A stretch of 64,000 nt of DNA. Source: JALFST01 sp022779285 (GTDB lineage Bacteria > Bacillota > Clostridia > Tissierellales > Peptoniphilaceae). Made by a program: the position numbers and the translations under genes. Each line of letters begins with the position of its first letter. Within the stretch, counting starts at the first letter, position 1. This document shows positions 42,770 to 51,562 of the stretch, piece after piece. Below the pieces are notes generated by a model that saw only the letters and a list, made by a program, of their open reading frames with translations, ran no database searches and had not been told where the DNA came from. The stretch lies in the NCBI GenBank assembly GCA_050313895.1, contig JBNPMI010000003.1; one strand, 5' to 3'.

Positions 42770-44067
42770 TATTTCTTCAGTTCTCCTTGTAGTGCGAATG
42801 AGTTCGCATCTGTAATAACCACATCACAAAGCCTGCCGATCAGGGCCTCTCCGGCGGGAACATGAATCAGCTTGCCCTTGGAATCTCTTCCTGTTAAACG
42901 CGATCGATCCTGCTTACTGACGGATTCAAAAAGCACCTGCACCGTTTTTCCGATTTCCGCTTGATTTTTCTTTAAGAAAATCGGATAGAGCGTATCAAGA
43001 AGCTCCTGAAATCTTCGACCGGCTACCCTTTCCTCTACAAAATCCTTGCGTTTTGCGGCAGGCGTTCCCGGCCTTGGTGAATAAAGGAAAGTAAATGCCG
43101 TATCGAATTCAACCCTTCTGCAGAGATCCAGCGTATCGTTATGATCCTGCTCGGTTTCTCCCGGGAATCCAACGATAATATCCGTCGATATGGCAATATC
43201 CGGCACCGCTTTACGAAGACGGGATACAAGATCCAAATATCTTTCGCGAGTGTATCTCCGATTCATCTCATACAAAACCTTGTTTGAGCCTGATTGCAGA
43301 GGAAGGTGAAAATGCCTTTCGATCTTGGGGCAATCGGCAATCGTATCAATCAGCTCCTGTGAGAGATCCTTGGGATGTGAGGAAATAAAACGAATGCGTT
43401 GAATTCCGTCAATTTCATGGATTCGGCGCAAAAGATTCGGAAAATCCGATGGGTTTTCACCATAGGAATTGACATTCTGCCCTAACAGCATAACCTCAAG
43501 AATGCCTTGTTGAGCAAGCGACTCCACCTCTTGAACAATATCTCCTGCACGGCGGCTTTCCTCACGGCCTCGAGCATACGGCACAATACAATAGGAACAG
43601 AAATTATTACAGCCCGTCATGATATTGACATAGGCAAAAGAATGTCCTTCGCGTGAGTAAGAAAGCTCTAAATCATCATACGAGGAAATATCAAAAACTC
43701 TTTCTCCGGTTTTTCTGTGCTGTTCTATAAGCATGGGAAGCTTTGCGATATTTTGTGTGCCAAATACAATGTCCACCTGAGGAAATTTAGTTCGAATGAT
43801 ATCTCGCGCTTCTCCCGTTTGCATCATGCAACCGCTGACAGCAAGGATACGTCCCTGTTTTTCATTGCGCCATTTTTTCAGCGCGCCAACCTGTCCAAAA
43901 ACCTTTAATTCCGCATTTTCTCGTACAAGACATGTATTAAATAAAATGAAGTCCGCTTCATTTTTTAAATCCGTTTGTTGATATCCACATTGCTCTAAAA
44001 GAAAGGCAATGCGCTCGGAATCATGCTCGTTCATCTGACATCCGTGCGTAACAATATGATATTTCAT
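42769..44067 (-). CDS. miaB: tRNA-2-methylthio-N6-dimethylallyladenosine synthase
   Basis: Radical-SAM methylthiotransferase of 432 residues that finishes the A37 modification begun by MiaA. The N-terminal UPF0004 domain carries three cluster Cys (HGCQMNEHDSE, FNTCLVRENAE, VSGCMMQ). The radical-SAM motif is GCNNFCSYCIVPYARG, and a TRAM domain closes the chain. A weak candidate promoter (TACAAT, plus 44094-44099) lies about 27 bases before the start; a strong terminator separates it from ispH-rpsA. Confidence 0.96.
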   Translation of the reverse strand: MKYHIVTHGCQMNEHDSERIAFLLEQCGYQQTDLKNEADFILFNTCLVRENAELKVFGQVGALKKWRNEKQGRILAVSGCMMQTGEARDIIRTKFPQVDIVFGTQNIAKLPMLIEQHRKTGERVFDISSYDDLELSYSREGHSFAYVNIMTGCNNFCSYCIVPYARGREESRRAGDIVQEVESLAQQGILEVMLLGQNVNSYGENPSDFPNLLRRIHEIDGIQRIRFISSHPKDLSQELIDTIADCPKIERHFHLPLQSGSNKVLYEMNRRYTRERYLDLVSRLRKAVPDIAISTDIIVGFPGETEQDHNDTLDLCRRVEFDTAFTFLYSPRPGTPAAKRKDFVEERVAGRRFQELLDTLYPIFLKKNQAEIGKTVQVLFESVSKQDRSRLTGRDSKGKLIHVPAGEALIGRLCDVVITDANSFALQGELKK

Positions 44068-44093
44068 AATACTCCTTTACTGAAACCGAGAAC

Positions 44094-44099
44094 ATTGTA
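44094..44099 (-). promoter_or_regulatory. possible -10 box for the miaB operon
   Basis: TACAAT on the minus strand after TG-less A+T-rich sequence; the -35 at 17 bases (TTATTT) is poor. It is offered because a terminator just upstream means the operon needs its own promoter. Confidence 0.35.
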
Positions 44100-44144
44100 T
44101 CAAATTTCGACGGATAAAATAAGTAGAGAACCCCTGTCTGTATT

Positions 44145-44181
44145 CATAAAAAAAGGATCGACGGAAGCCCGTCGATCCTTT
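44145..44181 (-). terminator. terminator after ispH-rpsA
   Basis: On the minus strand AAAGGATCGACGG and CCGTCGATCCTTT pair over 13 bp around a 4-base loop and are followed by seven T. It ends the long efp-to-rpsA operon. Confidence 0.92.
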
Positions 44182-44190
44182 GATTGAAGA

Positions 44191-46302
44191 TTATTCCTCA
44201 GAAGTTTCTTCCCCCTCCGGAAGCGTTGCGGCCTCCAGATTCAGCTGAGCGGCAATCAGATCGCCCAAGTTGGTTCCGATATCAAAGTTGCCTTCAAAAT
44301 CAAGCTGCGGCTGAACCTTCTTCTTCTCGCGACGCTGCTTTGGCTGCTTCGGCTCCTGAGCGGGCTTCTTTTCGAAGCGAGACTGATCATAGGTACGCTT
44401 TTCCTCATCGCGCTTTTCCGGCTCATTGGCTGGGCGCAGGCTTAAAGCAATGCGCTGACGATCCGTATCAATCTCCAAAATACGAGCTTCAATCTCCTGG
44501 CCTACGCTGAGCTCATCCGACGGCTTCTCTACATGATGGGGAGCAATCTGAGACACGTGAATCAATCCCTCTACGCCTTCCTCCAGACGTACAAACGCGC
44601 CGAAATCAAGCATATTGACGATGGTGCCCTTGACCATATCTCCCGCCTTGTGGTTTTCAGAGAAAGCAACAAACGGCTTTTGCGTCAGCTGCTTCAGACC
44701 CAAGGAGATACGATTGCGCTCACGATTTGCTTTGAGCACAATTGGATCAATTTCCTGACCGATCGAAAGAACATCCGACGGACGTTCAATACGCGACCAA
44801 GAGATATCGGAAACATGAATCAATCCATCAACGCCGCCAAGATCAACGAAGGCTCCGAAATCAGTCATGCGAACGACTTTTCCATGAACCTGTTCACCGA
44901 CGACAATCTTCTCCCAAACCTCATCCAGCTGCGCTTCCTGTACGGCACGGCTGGACAGTACGACACGCATTTTTCTTTCATCGACAGAAAGAATCTTGCA
45001 ATCCAAGGTCTGACCGATAAACTGTTTGAAATTTTTAACAAAATAGGTCGTGATCTGTGAGGCAGGAATGAATCCATTGACACCCATCACGTTAACGACA
45101 AGACCACCACGGTTGTCATTGGTGACAAGCGCCTTTACAATTGCGTCAGCTTCGTACTCTTCAACCAGCTTCTGCCAGTTCTTCAAGCCTTCTACGCGAC
45201 GTGTCGACAACACTACGTTTCCTTCTCCGTCATCCAGCTTTATCACGTAGACGCCGACTTCTTCCCCTTCATGGAAATGTTCCATAGGATTCTGAGCCTG
45301 CTCATCCGACATCTCGTCCTTCTTGATGATTCCATCGGAACGATACTTGATGTCGACGTAAACCTCATCCTCCTTGACAGCGATTACGGTACCGGTGATG
45401 ATATCACGCGGGTAGATCTTCGTCATGCTGTCCTCAACCTGTTCCATGAATTCTTCTTTACTAAAATTGTCCATTCCTTTGACGACCTCCTCAATAATCC
45501 AATCCGGAGTGCTGGCTCCGGCTGATATTCCTATTCTAATAAAATTACTCATGTTTTGCAAAGCTATTTGCGAAAAAACCTCAACTTTCTGCACATTTCT
45601 GCAGTACTTTTTACATACTTGACGCAACTTTTCAGTATTGGAGGAAGAATTGCCTCCCAAAATGATCATGGCATCCGATTTTTTCGCTAAAGCTGCAGCA
45701 GCTGCCTGACGATCTTTCGTGGCCCGGCAAATGGTGGAATGTATCTCAGCCCGGTTGTTTTTAGCGATTCTTTGCGCCAAATCCGTAAAATATTCCGGAC
45801 GATTGGTGGTCTGGGAAATGATAAATACAGGTTTTTCCGAACGAAATGCCTCCGCTTCCTCTGCGTTTTCGATCACGACCGTATCATCCGCAAAATGGGA
45901 GCGCATTGCCCGTATCTCCGGATGATCGGCATGTCCGATAATGACAATCCGCTCTCCTTTCTCATTTCTCTTGCGTCCCAACTGATAGATTCCCTGCAAA
46001 ACCGGACATGTCCCGTCTAAAAGCACCGCCTTTGTCTCTTCCAGCTTTTTTCGCTCCGAAACCGGGATTCCATGCGCACGTATGATCACAACGCAGTTTT
46101 CATCCAGCTGATCGATATCAGAGGGCAAAAGAACCTCGATCCCATCCTCTCTGCGTTTTGCAACGTATTGATCATTGTGCACCAGAGGACCGTCGGAATA
46201 CACTTTATAATGAGGATATTCCTTCAATGCATTTGTTGCAATTTCATCAATATTACGCACGCCGAAGCAAAAACCGGCATGATCTGCTACTGTAATTTGC
46301 AT
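44191..46302 (-). CDS. ispH: fusion of 4-hydroxy-3-methylbut-2-enyl diphosphate reductase (IspH) with ribosomal protein S1
   Basis: A 703-residue fusion. Residues 1-280 are IspH, the last enzyme of the MEP isoprenoid pathway, with its three 4Fe-4S cysteines C12 (AGFCFG), C99 (DGTCPVL) and C192 (STICRATKDRQ). Residues 300-625 are four S1 domains (ITGTVIAVKEDEVYVDI; VHGKVVRMTDFGAFVDLGG; VKGTIVNMLDFGAFVRLEE among them), so the chain probably also serves as the mRNA-binding protein S1. The tail (630-703) is Lys/Glu-rich then acidic. Such fusions are known in clostridia. No stop or frameshift separates the halves. AAAGGAAAAGA precedes ATG 46302. Confidence 0.95.
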   Translation of the reverse strand: MQITVADHAGFCFGVRNIDEIATNALKEYPHYKVYSDGPLVHNDQYVAKRREDGIEVLLPSDIDQLDENCVVIIRAHGIPVSERKKLEETKAVLLDGTCPVLQGIYQLGRKRNEKGERIVIIGHADHPEIRAMRSHFADDTVVIENAEEAEAFRSEKPVFIISQTTNRPEYFTDLAQRIAKNNRAEIHSTICRATKDRQAAAAALAKKSDAMIILGGNSSSNTEKLRQVCKKYCRNVQKVEVFSQIALQNMSNFIRIGISAGASTPDWIIEEVVKGMDNFSKEEFMEQVEDSMTKIYPRDIITGTVIAVKEDEVYVDIKYRSDGIIKKDEMSDEQAQNPMEHFHEGEEVGVYVIKLDDGEGNVVLSTRRVEGLKNWQKLVEEYEADAIVKALVTNDNRGGLVVNVMGVNGFIPASQITTYFVKNFKQFIGQTLDCKILSVDERKMRVVLSSRAVQEAQLDEVWEKIVVGEQVHGKVVRMTDFGAFVDLGGVDGLIHVSDISWSRIERPSDVLSIGQEIDPIVLKANRERNRISLGLKQLTQKPFVAFSENHKAGDMVKGTIVNMLDFGAFVRLEEGVEGLIHVSQIAPHHVEKPSDELSVGQEIEARILEIDTDRQRIALSLRPANEPEKRDEEKRTYDQSRFEKKPAQEPKQPKQRREKKKVQPQLDFEGNFDIGTNLGDLIAAQLNLEAATLPEGEETSEE

Positions 46303-46322
46303 TCTTTTCCTTTCTGCGAAAA

Positions 46323-46910
46323 TCACGAAAAATCCTCTGTGGAATATTCCGTATGAAAGATTGTATTAAAGACATCTCGAGTGATTACCATGCGTGCTTC
46401 TCTTTTCGGAAGCTTGCGATACGCATCAAAAGAGAGGATCGGATGATACTGCACACTCACTTTTCCGCGAAAGCGATAATTTGCATCGATCGTTGCACAG
46501 AGAATATCCGAGCCCGCCTGCATTGCCAGAAAACCGATTCCGCTCTTAATATGAGAAGGGTCAACGGTTTTATATCGATGACCTTCCGGAAAAATTCCCA
46601 ACACCTTATCCGCTTTCAGGGTATTGCTCATTTGACGAATTGCGTCGATATCATTGGCACTGCGATCTACAAAAATAGTTCCGATTTTTTTGAAAATTCG
46701 GGAAAGAACGGGCATTCTCTCCAATTCTTTTTTTGCAACGAAGATAACTTGGCCGGGAAAGGAAGCGATCAGAACAACAGGATCCACGATATTCGTGTGA
46801 TTGGCACAAAGAATGAGCTTTCCCTCCGGAATTTCCGGAAGCTCCTCCACCTGAAAACGAAAGGCAATCCAAACCAGAAATTTACAAAGCCCGCGAACAA
46901 ATCCGTACAT
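46323..46910 (-). CDS. plsC: 1-acyl-sn-glycerol-3-phosphate acyltransferase
   Basis: Membrane-associated acyltransferase of 195 residues making phosphatidic acid. Catalytic H38-x4-D43 in NHTNIVDP and the acceptor motif FPEGHRY are visible, with a hydrophobic N-terminus. ATG 46910 overlaps the cmk stop (TAATG) and has GGAGGAG six bases upstream. The cmk-plsC-ispH-rpsA order is usual in clostridia. Confidence 0.93.
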   Translation of the reverse strand: MYGFVRGLCKFLVWIAFRFQVEELPEIPEGKLILCANHTNIVDPVVLIASFPGQVIFVAKKELERMPVLSRIFKKIGTIFVDRSANDIDAIRQMSNTLKADKVLGIFPEGHRYKTVDPSHIKSGIGFLAMQAGSDILCATIDANYRFRGKVSVQYHPILSFDAYRKLPKREARMVITRDVFNTIFHTEYSTEDFS

Positions 46911-47557
46911 TATTGTCTCCTCCACAAATCGAGAATGGCTTCTACCGTTTGATCGATGCTCATATCTGAAGAATCCAGATAGATCGCATCCTCCGCCTGT
47001 CTCAGAGGATCCACTGCACGAGTGGAATCTATGGTATCTCTGCGTTTTATCGCCTCTAAAATCTCTTCATAGCTTTCTTCGGATGTGTTTTTTTCATCGT
47101 GGAGTCTCCTTTTTGCACGCACCTCCGGAGATGCTGTTAAAAAAATCTTGAGCCTTGCATCCGGCAGGACTACCGTTCCGATATCGCGTCCATCCAAGAT
47201 ACTGGGACGTTCTCCGGCAATTTTACGCTCAATGGATGTTGCAAAGTGGCGTACAGTCGCATCGCTGCAAACATCCGAAACGGCAGCTGTAACATCCTTT
47301 GACCGAATCCGTGAGCTGACATTTTTCCCATTTAAAGAGATACCGTCATCGGAAATCGTCAAATGGATTTCCGAAAGCAGCTCTCGAATTTTGGAAAAAT
47401 CGGTAGGAGAAATATTTCTTTCCAGCACAGCAAGGGTAATGGCTCGATAAATTGCGCCCGTATCTAAATACATCATGCCTAATTCTTCGGCTAATCGCTT
47501 TGCCACCGTGCTTTTTCCTGAGCCTGCAGGTCCATCGATTGCAATGGCTTGTCTCAT
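46910..47557 (-). CDS. cmk: cytidylate kinase
   Basis: Nucleoside monophosphate kinase of 215 residues that phosphorylates CMP and dCMP. P-loop GPAGSGKS at 9-16; YLDTGAIYRAITLAVL, DGRDIGTVVLPDA and LTASPEVRAKRR are family blocks. ATG 47557 has AAAAGGAGGACAAGA upstream and overlaps the stop of the flavoprotein gene by four bases. Confidence 0.96.
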   Translation of the reverse strand: MRQAIAIDGPAGSGKSTVAKRLAEELGMMYLDTGAIYRAITLAVLERNISPTDFSKIRELLSEIHLTISDDGISLNGKNVSSRIRSKDVTAAVSDVCSDATVRHFATSIERKIAGERPSILDGRDIGTVVLPDARLKIFLTASPEVRAKRRLHDEKNTSEESYEEILEAIKRRDTIDSTRAVDPLRQAEDAIYLDSSDMSIDQTVEAILDLWRRQ

Positions 47558-48864
47558 TCTTGTCCTCCTTTTATTGAAAGCGCCGCATGATATCCTGCAA
47601 CGGCACCCGTTGAAAATGCGATCTGCAGGTTGTATCCACCCGTATATCCGTCGACGTCCATGACTTCTCCGCAAAAATACAGCCCGGGCTGCAAGCGTGA
47701 TTCCATAGTCTTGGGATTTACTTCCTTTACGGGGATTCCTCCTCTGGTGATCACCGCTTCCCGAAAGGAGCCAAAGGCTCGAAAGTGCAACGGAAAGTGC
47801 TTAAGTAGATCAATAAAACGCATCTCCTCCTCTTTTTTCCACTGATGCAGAGCCTGATCGGATTTCAGCTTTCCCACATCAAGAAAAACAGGAACTGCCC
47901 TTCGCGGTAAAAAAGCCTCCAATAACGTGCGAATTTGCCGATTCGGTGCCTTTTCGCGCTCACGGAGCAGGCGTGTTATCAATTCGTCCTCAGAAAGAGC
48001 GGGCTTCCAATCCAGTTCCATGGTAGCATCGGACAGATCCTGATCGCAGAAATCGGAGGATAATGTGAGCACAATGGGACCGGAGATCCCTTTCGCAGTA
48101 AAAAGCGCATCTCCGAATTGTTCCGCTTTTTTCTTTCCTCTTTTGATCATCATGCTGACATTGCGCAGAGAAAGGCCCTCCAATTGCTTGCACCACGGAT
48201 CATGCAGCTCCATTGCTACAAGAGAAGGATAGCAGGCAGTCGGATGATGTCCCATGAGTTTTGCAAACAACAATCCGTCACCGGTGGACCCGGTAGAAGG
48301 ATAGGATTTGCCTCCTGTTGCTAAAATTACCGCCGAATAAAAAGATTCCTCTATTTTCCCCAATGGAAGCCCGCGCTTTGCATTCCATTTTTGGTGCTGT
48401 ATGCGAAATCTCCTCTGAGCGTCCGATAGAGAAATCTCCATCGCAGTTACCTTGGTATTTTTGATTTTTTGAACACCCATTTCATCCAATGCGCGTTCTA
48501 AGGCGCGATTGATGTCGCTGGAATGATCCGTAACAGGATACACTCTTTGCCCTCTTTCCACCTTCAGTCTCTGTCCGTATTTTTCGAAAAAGGACATGAG
48601 ATCCCGGTTTGAAAAAAAGGAAAAAGCAGAAAACAGAAATTTGGGGTTGTGCGAGATTCCCTCCATGAATGCAGGAAATGGAGCGGCATTGGTAACATTG
48701 CAGCGTCCCTTCCCGGTGATATAAATCTTTTTCCCTAATTTTTCATTTTTTTCATAGAGATCGACTTGAGCGCCGTTTTTTGCGGCAAAATATGCAGCCA
48801 TGGATCCCGCCGCTCCCATGCCGATCACCGCGATTCTCTTTTGTTCCATATTTTCCATGGTCAT
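47554..48864 (-). CDS. HI0933-family FAD-dependent oxidoreductase (YtfP/YhiN-like)
   Basis: Flavoprotein of 436 residues. N-terminal dinucleotide-binding motif VIGMGAAGSMAAYFAAKNGA, the family block GKKIYITGKGRCNVTN, GGKSYPSTGSTGDG and a C-terminal VDGYTGGYNLQIAFSTG that contacts FAD. It is a common neighbour of cmk in Firmicutes. Its substrate has not been firmly established. ATG 48864 overlaps the rluB stop by four bases; three further in-frame ATGs follow within 15 bases. Confidence 0.88.
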   Translation of the reverse strand: MTMENMEQKRIAVIGMGAAGSMAAYFAAKNGAQVDLYEKNEKLGKKIYITGKGRCNVTNAAPFPAFMEGISHNPKFLFSAFSFFSNRDLMSFFEKYGQRLKVERGQRVYPVTDHSSDINRALERALDEMGVQKIKNTKVTAMEISLSDAQRRFRIQHQKWNAKRGLPLGKIEESFYSAVILATGGKSYPSTGSTGDGLLFAKLMGHHPTACYPSLVAMELHDPWCKQLEGLSLRNVSMMIKRGKKKAEQFGDALFTAKGISGPIVLTLSSDFCDQDLSDATMELDWKPALSEDELITRLLREREKAPNRQIRTLLEAFLPRRAVPVFLDVGKLKSDQALHQWKKEEEMRFIDLLKHFPLHFRAFGSFREAVITRGGIPVKEVNPKTMESRLQPGLYFCGEVMDVDGYTGGYNLQIAFSTGAVAGYHAALSIKGGQE

Positions 48865-49586
48865 GATTTCACCCATTCAATTTTGCGGTATTCTCCCGGA
48901 CGCAGACCGATCAGTGTAATGTCTTCGATACGCACACGGATCAAACGCTGAACCGAATAATTGAGACTCCGAAAAATATTGCGAATCTCCCTCTTTTTCC
49001 CTTCGTGTAAGATCACACGTACAATGGAATCGGTCTTACATGTCGGAGGCCATGCTTCCAGCTCGTTCTCCAATTTCCATCCTCCGATACCATAAGCGAT
49101 ATGATCCACATGATAAGAAATGCCCTCAAAGTGAACGCCTTGCATAATTTTTTGCAGATCATGAGGATGCAATGGTTGAGTAAGAACAACAATATATTCT
49201 TTTTCATGTTCCTTTGAAGGATGTGCGATTTGTTGTGCGAGATCTCCATTGTTTGTGATAAGCAGAAGGCCTTCCGTTTCATAATCCAGGCGTCCAATGG
49301 AAATCAGACGCTCGTGTTTTGGCAGAATATCATAGATCAGGGAATCCGTATGCGGATCGGCATGGCTGGAAAGCATGTTTTTAGGCTTGTGAAATGCATA
49401 GAGTATCGTTTCCGTCGGCAAATATAATCTTTTCTGATTATAAATCACAACATCACTGCTGTTTACTTGCGTGGACAGCTCTTTGATGATTTTGCCATTG
49501 ATCGTAACCTTTCCCTCACGAATCAGAGATTCGGCCTTTCGGCGAGAGCTGACGCCACATGCAGCCAGAAATTTATTGATCCGCAT
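48861..49586 (-). CDS. rluB: rRNA pseudouridine synthase, RluB/RsuA family
   Basis: Protein of 241 residues that isomerises uridine in rRNA, probably U2605-type in 23S. N-terminal S4 RNA-binding domain (MRINKFLAACGVSSRRKAE), catalytic block SIGRLDYETEGLLLITNNGDL with its Asp, and KKREIRNIFRSL near the end. The ATG at 49586 was chosen because GGAGG lies six bases before it. It overlaps scpB by 14 bases, as in many Firmicutes. Confidence 0.92.
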   Translation of the reverse strand: MRINKFLAACGVSSRRKAESLIREGKVTINGKIIKELSTQVNSSDVVIYNQKRLYLPTETILYAFHKPKNMLSSHADPHTDSLIYDILPKHERLISIGRLDYETEGLLLITNNGDLAQQIAHPSKEHEKEYIVVLTQPLHPHDLQKIMQGVHFEGISYHVDHIAYGIGGWKLENELEAWPPTCKTDSIVRVILHEGKKREIRNIFRSLNYSVQRLIRVRIEDITLIGLRPGEYRKIEWVKS

Positions 49587-50124
49587 CTGCATCCTCCAGC
49601 TGCAGAAGCTCCTCAATTTTTTGAGCCTCCGGAAGATCCTTCAATGTTTTCAGGCCGAATGTCTGCAAAAATTTTGTTGTTGTACGATATAAAATCGGAC
49701 GGCCGATTTGCTCCAATCGCCCGGCCTCCTCAATCAGTCCTCGAGAAAGGAGCGTCTCAACGGGACTTGTGCTTTGAACCCCGCGAATCGCATCGATCTC
49801 AATCCGTGTCACCGGCTGCTTATAGGAAATGATGGCCAAGGTTTCCATGGTGGAATTGGTCATCCGTCCCGGATCTCTGACAGGAATCAGCCTGGAAAAG
49901 TATTCATTGTGCTCCGGACGTGTAGTGAGCTGAAATTGATCATCATAGGAACGCAGCATCAGTCCCCTTCTCTCATGCTCCATTTCTTCCTGCATTTCGG
50001 AGAGCAATCTGCGACAATCGTTAACAGGACATTCCAATGCTTTTGCAATTTCCTGTACGGGAATCGGATCTCCCCATAGAAACAGGATTCCCTCAATGAT
50101 AGCTTTTTTTTCACGATCTGTCAT
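49573..50124 (-). CDS. scpB: segregation and condensation protein B
   Basis: Protein of 183 residues with two winged-helix domains that bridges ScpA in the SMC complex. IEGILFLWGDPIPVQEIAKAL at the start and IISYKQPVTRIEIDAIRGV are diagnostic. It overlaps scpA by four bases. No smc gene is in the window. Confidence 0.95.
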   Translation of the reverse strand: MTDREKKAIIEGILFLWGDPIPVQEIAKALECPVNDCRRLLSEMQEEMEHERRGLMLRSYDDQFQLTTRPEHNEYFSRLIPVRDPGRMTNSTMETLAIISYKQPVTRIEIDAIRGVQSTSPVETLLSRGLIEEAGRLEQIGRPILYRTTTKFLQTFGLKTLKDLPEAQKIEELLQLEDADADQ

Positions 50125-50912
50125 AGCATCCTCTTTTCCGGGGAAGACTTTCCTTCATAGTCGGTATCGCTGGCAAGTCGTTCGGTCAGGGCATTCGCAT
50201 CCACAACATCCACGGAGATTTCCTGCGTAGCCGGATTTTGGGCGATGGAAAGTCCGTTTGTGCGAGTCAGTTCCAATAGCGATAAAAAAGCGACAATTAC
50301 GGCGGACCTTCCGGGACGGAGATCCCGTATTAAATCAAAAAAGGTGAAATGCTTTCCGGATAAAAGCTTTTCGCGAATTTTTCCGGCCATCTCTTCAACG
50401 GAATATTCCTCAAGATTCAGGATTCGTTCAACGGCAAATTCGGTTTCCTGCTTTGTTTTTTTCTGGTATAGCATTGCCAGAACAGCTTCCACAAGTGCGC
50501 TCGCTTCGCTCGGTATCGGTTCAGGCTGTTTTTGCCAACGAGAAAGATCCTCCGGAAAACGCGTCCGAATTCCTTGGTTCTCTGCAGCCAGCTCAAAAAA
50601 GAGCCCTGCAGCTCTTTTATACAGGCGATATTCCTGCAGCCTTGCGATGAGCTCCTCCTGAGAAGGAAGCTCTTCCCCGTCTTCCTCTTGATCCTGCAGA
50701 AGGGCTCTTGCTTTAATATGCACTAAAATGGAGGCCATTCGAATAAAATCGCTCAATTCGTCGGGAGGAATCTCCAGGGTCTGCATAGCCTCCAAAAAAT
50801 CCTCGGTAATTTCAGAAATTGCGATTTCATAAATATCGATTTTAGATTTTGCAATCAATTCAAGCAACAGATCCATAGGTCCGTTGAACGAGGTGACATC
50901 AATCTGAATCAT
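50121..50912 (-). CDS. scpA: segregation and condensation protein A
   Basis: Kleisin subunit of 263 residues linking SMC heads. The N-terminal signature FNGPMDLLLELIAKSKIDIYEI and the SDFIRMASILVHIKARALL block are clear; the C-terminal winged helix has RSAVIVAFLSLLEL. It is preceded by a 42-base gap after the Nudix gene, one of the few gaps in this operon. Confidence 0.95.
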   Translation of the reverse strand: MIQIDVTSFNGPMDLLLELIAKSKIDIYEIAISEITEDFLEAMQTLEIPPDELSDFIRMASILVHIKARALLQDQEEDGEELPSQEELIARLQEYRLYKRAAGLFFELAAENQGIRTRFPEDLSRWQKQPEPIPSEASALVEAVLAMLYQKKTKQETEFAVERILNLEEYSVEEMAGKIREKLLSGKHFTFFDLIRDLRPGRSAVIVAFLSLLELTRTNGLSIAQNPATQEISVDVVDANALTERLASDTDYEGKSSPEKRML

Positions 50913-50954
50913 ACGGCTCCCCTACATACACCCGCTTTGGTTTTGTACATCGCT

Positions 50955-51560
50955 TTAAAGAACATCCTCAGAGGAGCTGCTCTTTTCTCTCATCTCCAGA
51001 AATCTCTCCCGATTGGGCAAATAGATCTGATAATAGGCATAGCCGATTCCGATAATGCTCTTCGCATCTGTAATTTCCAAATTCTGTACCATTTCAAAGA
51101 GCTCTTCAATGGGATATTCAAAGGATTCCAAAAATTCGGTTTCATCCATTTTTAAAGCATGAGGCTCCAGATCGGTAGCCACAAATATGCTCAATCTTTC
51201 ATTCGTAAATCCCGGAGAAGCATAGGAATCCAAAACAAATTGAATTTGCTTCGGTTGATATCCGACCTCCTCCTGCAATTCCCGAATTGCAGCTTCTTGC
51301 GGATTTTCTCCCGGATCGACCAATCCTGCAGGAATTTCTAAAAGCATTTTTTTTACGGCAACGCGGTATTGCCTTACCATATACATGGTGCCCCGCTCGG
51401 TAACGGCAACAATCCCTACTCCCTGCGCATGATCCACGATCTCTCGTTTCGCATATTTCATGTCCGGAAGCTCAACGGTATCCACGCGTACATTGATGAT
51501 TTTTCCATCGTAGATGATTTCTGATTTTACAGTTCGTTGCTCAAAATGTTCGTCCTGCAT
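50955..51560 (-). CDS. Nudix hydrolase, ADP-ribose pyrophosphatase type
   Basis: Protein of 201 residues of the NudF group that splits ADP-ribose to AMP and ribose-5-phosphate. The Nudix box GLVDPGENPQEAAIRELQEE-VG is complete (G-x5-E-x7-REL-QEE-VG). ATG 51560 has AAAGGA six bases before it; the ATG at 51566 overlaps the recN stop but sits on the ribosome binding site. A role in nucleotide clean-up is likely. Confidence 0.88.
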   Translation of the reverse strand: MQDEHFEQRTVKSEIIYDGKIINVRVDTVELPDMKYAKREIVDHAQGVGIVAVTERGTMYMVRQYRVAVKKMLLEIPAGLVDPGENPQEAAIRELQEEVGYQPKQIQFVLDSYASPGFTNERLSIFVATDLEPHALKMDETEFLESFEYPIEELFEMVQNLEITDAKSIIGIGYAYYQIYLPNRERFLEMREKSSSSEDVL

Positions 51561-51562
51561 AT

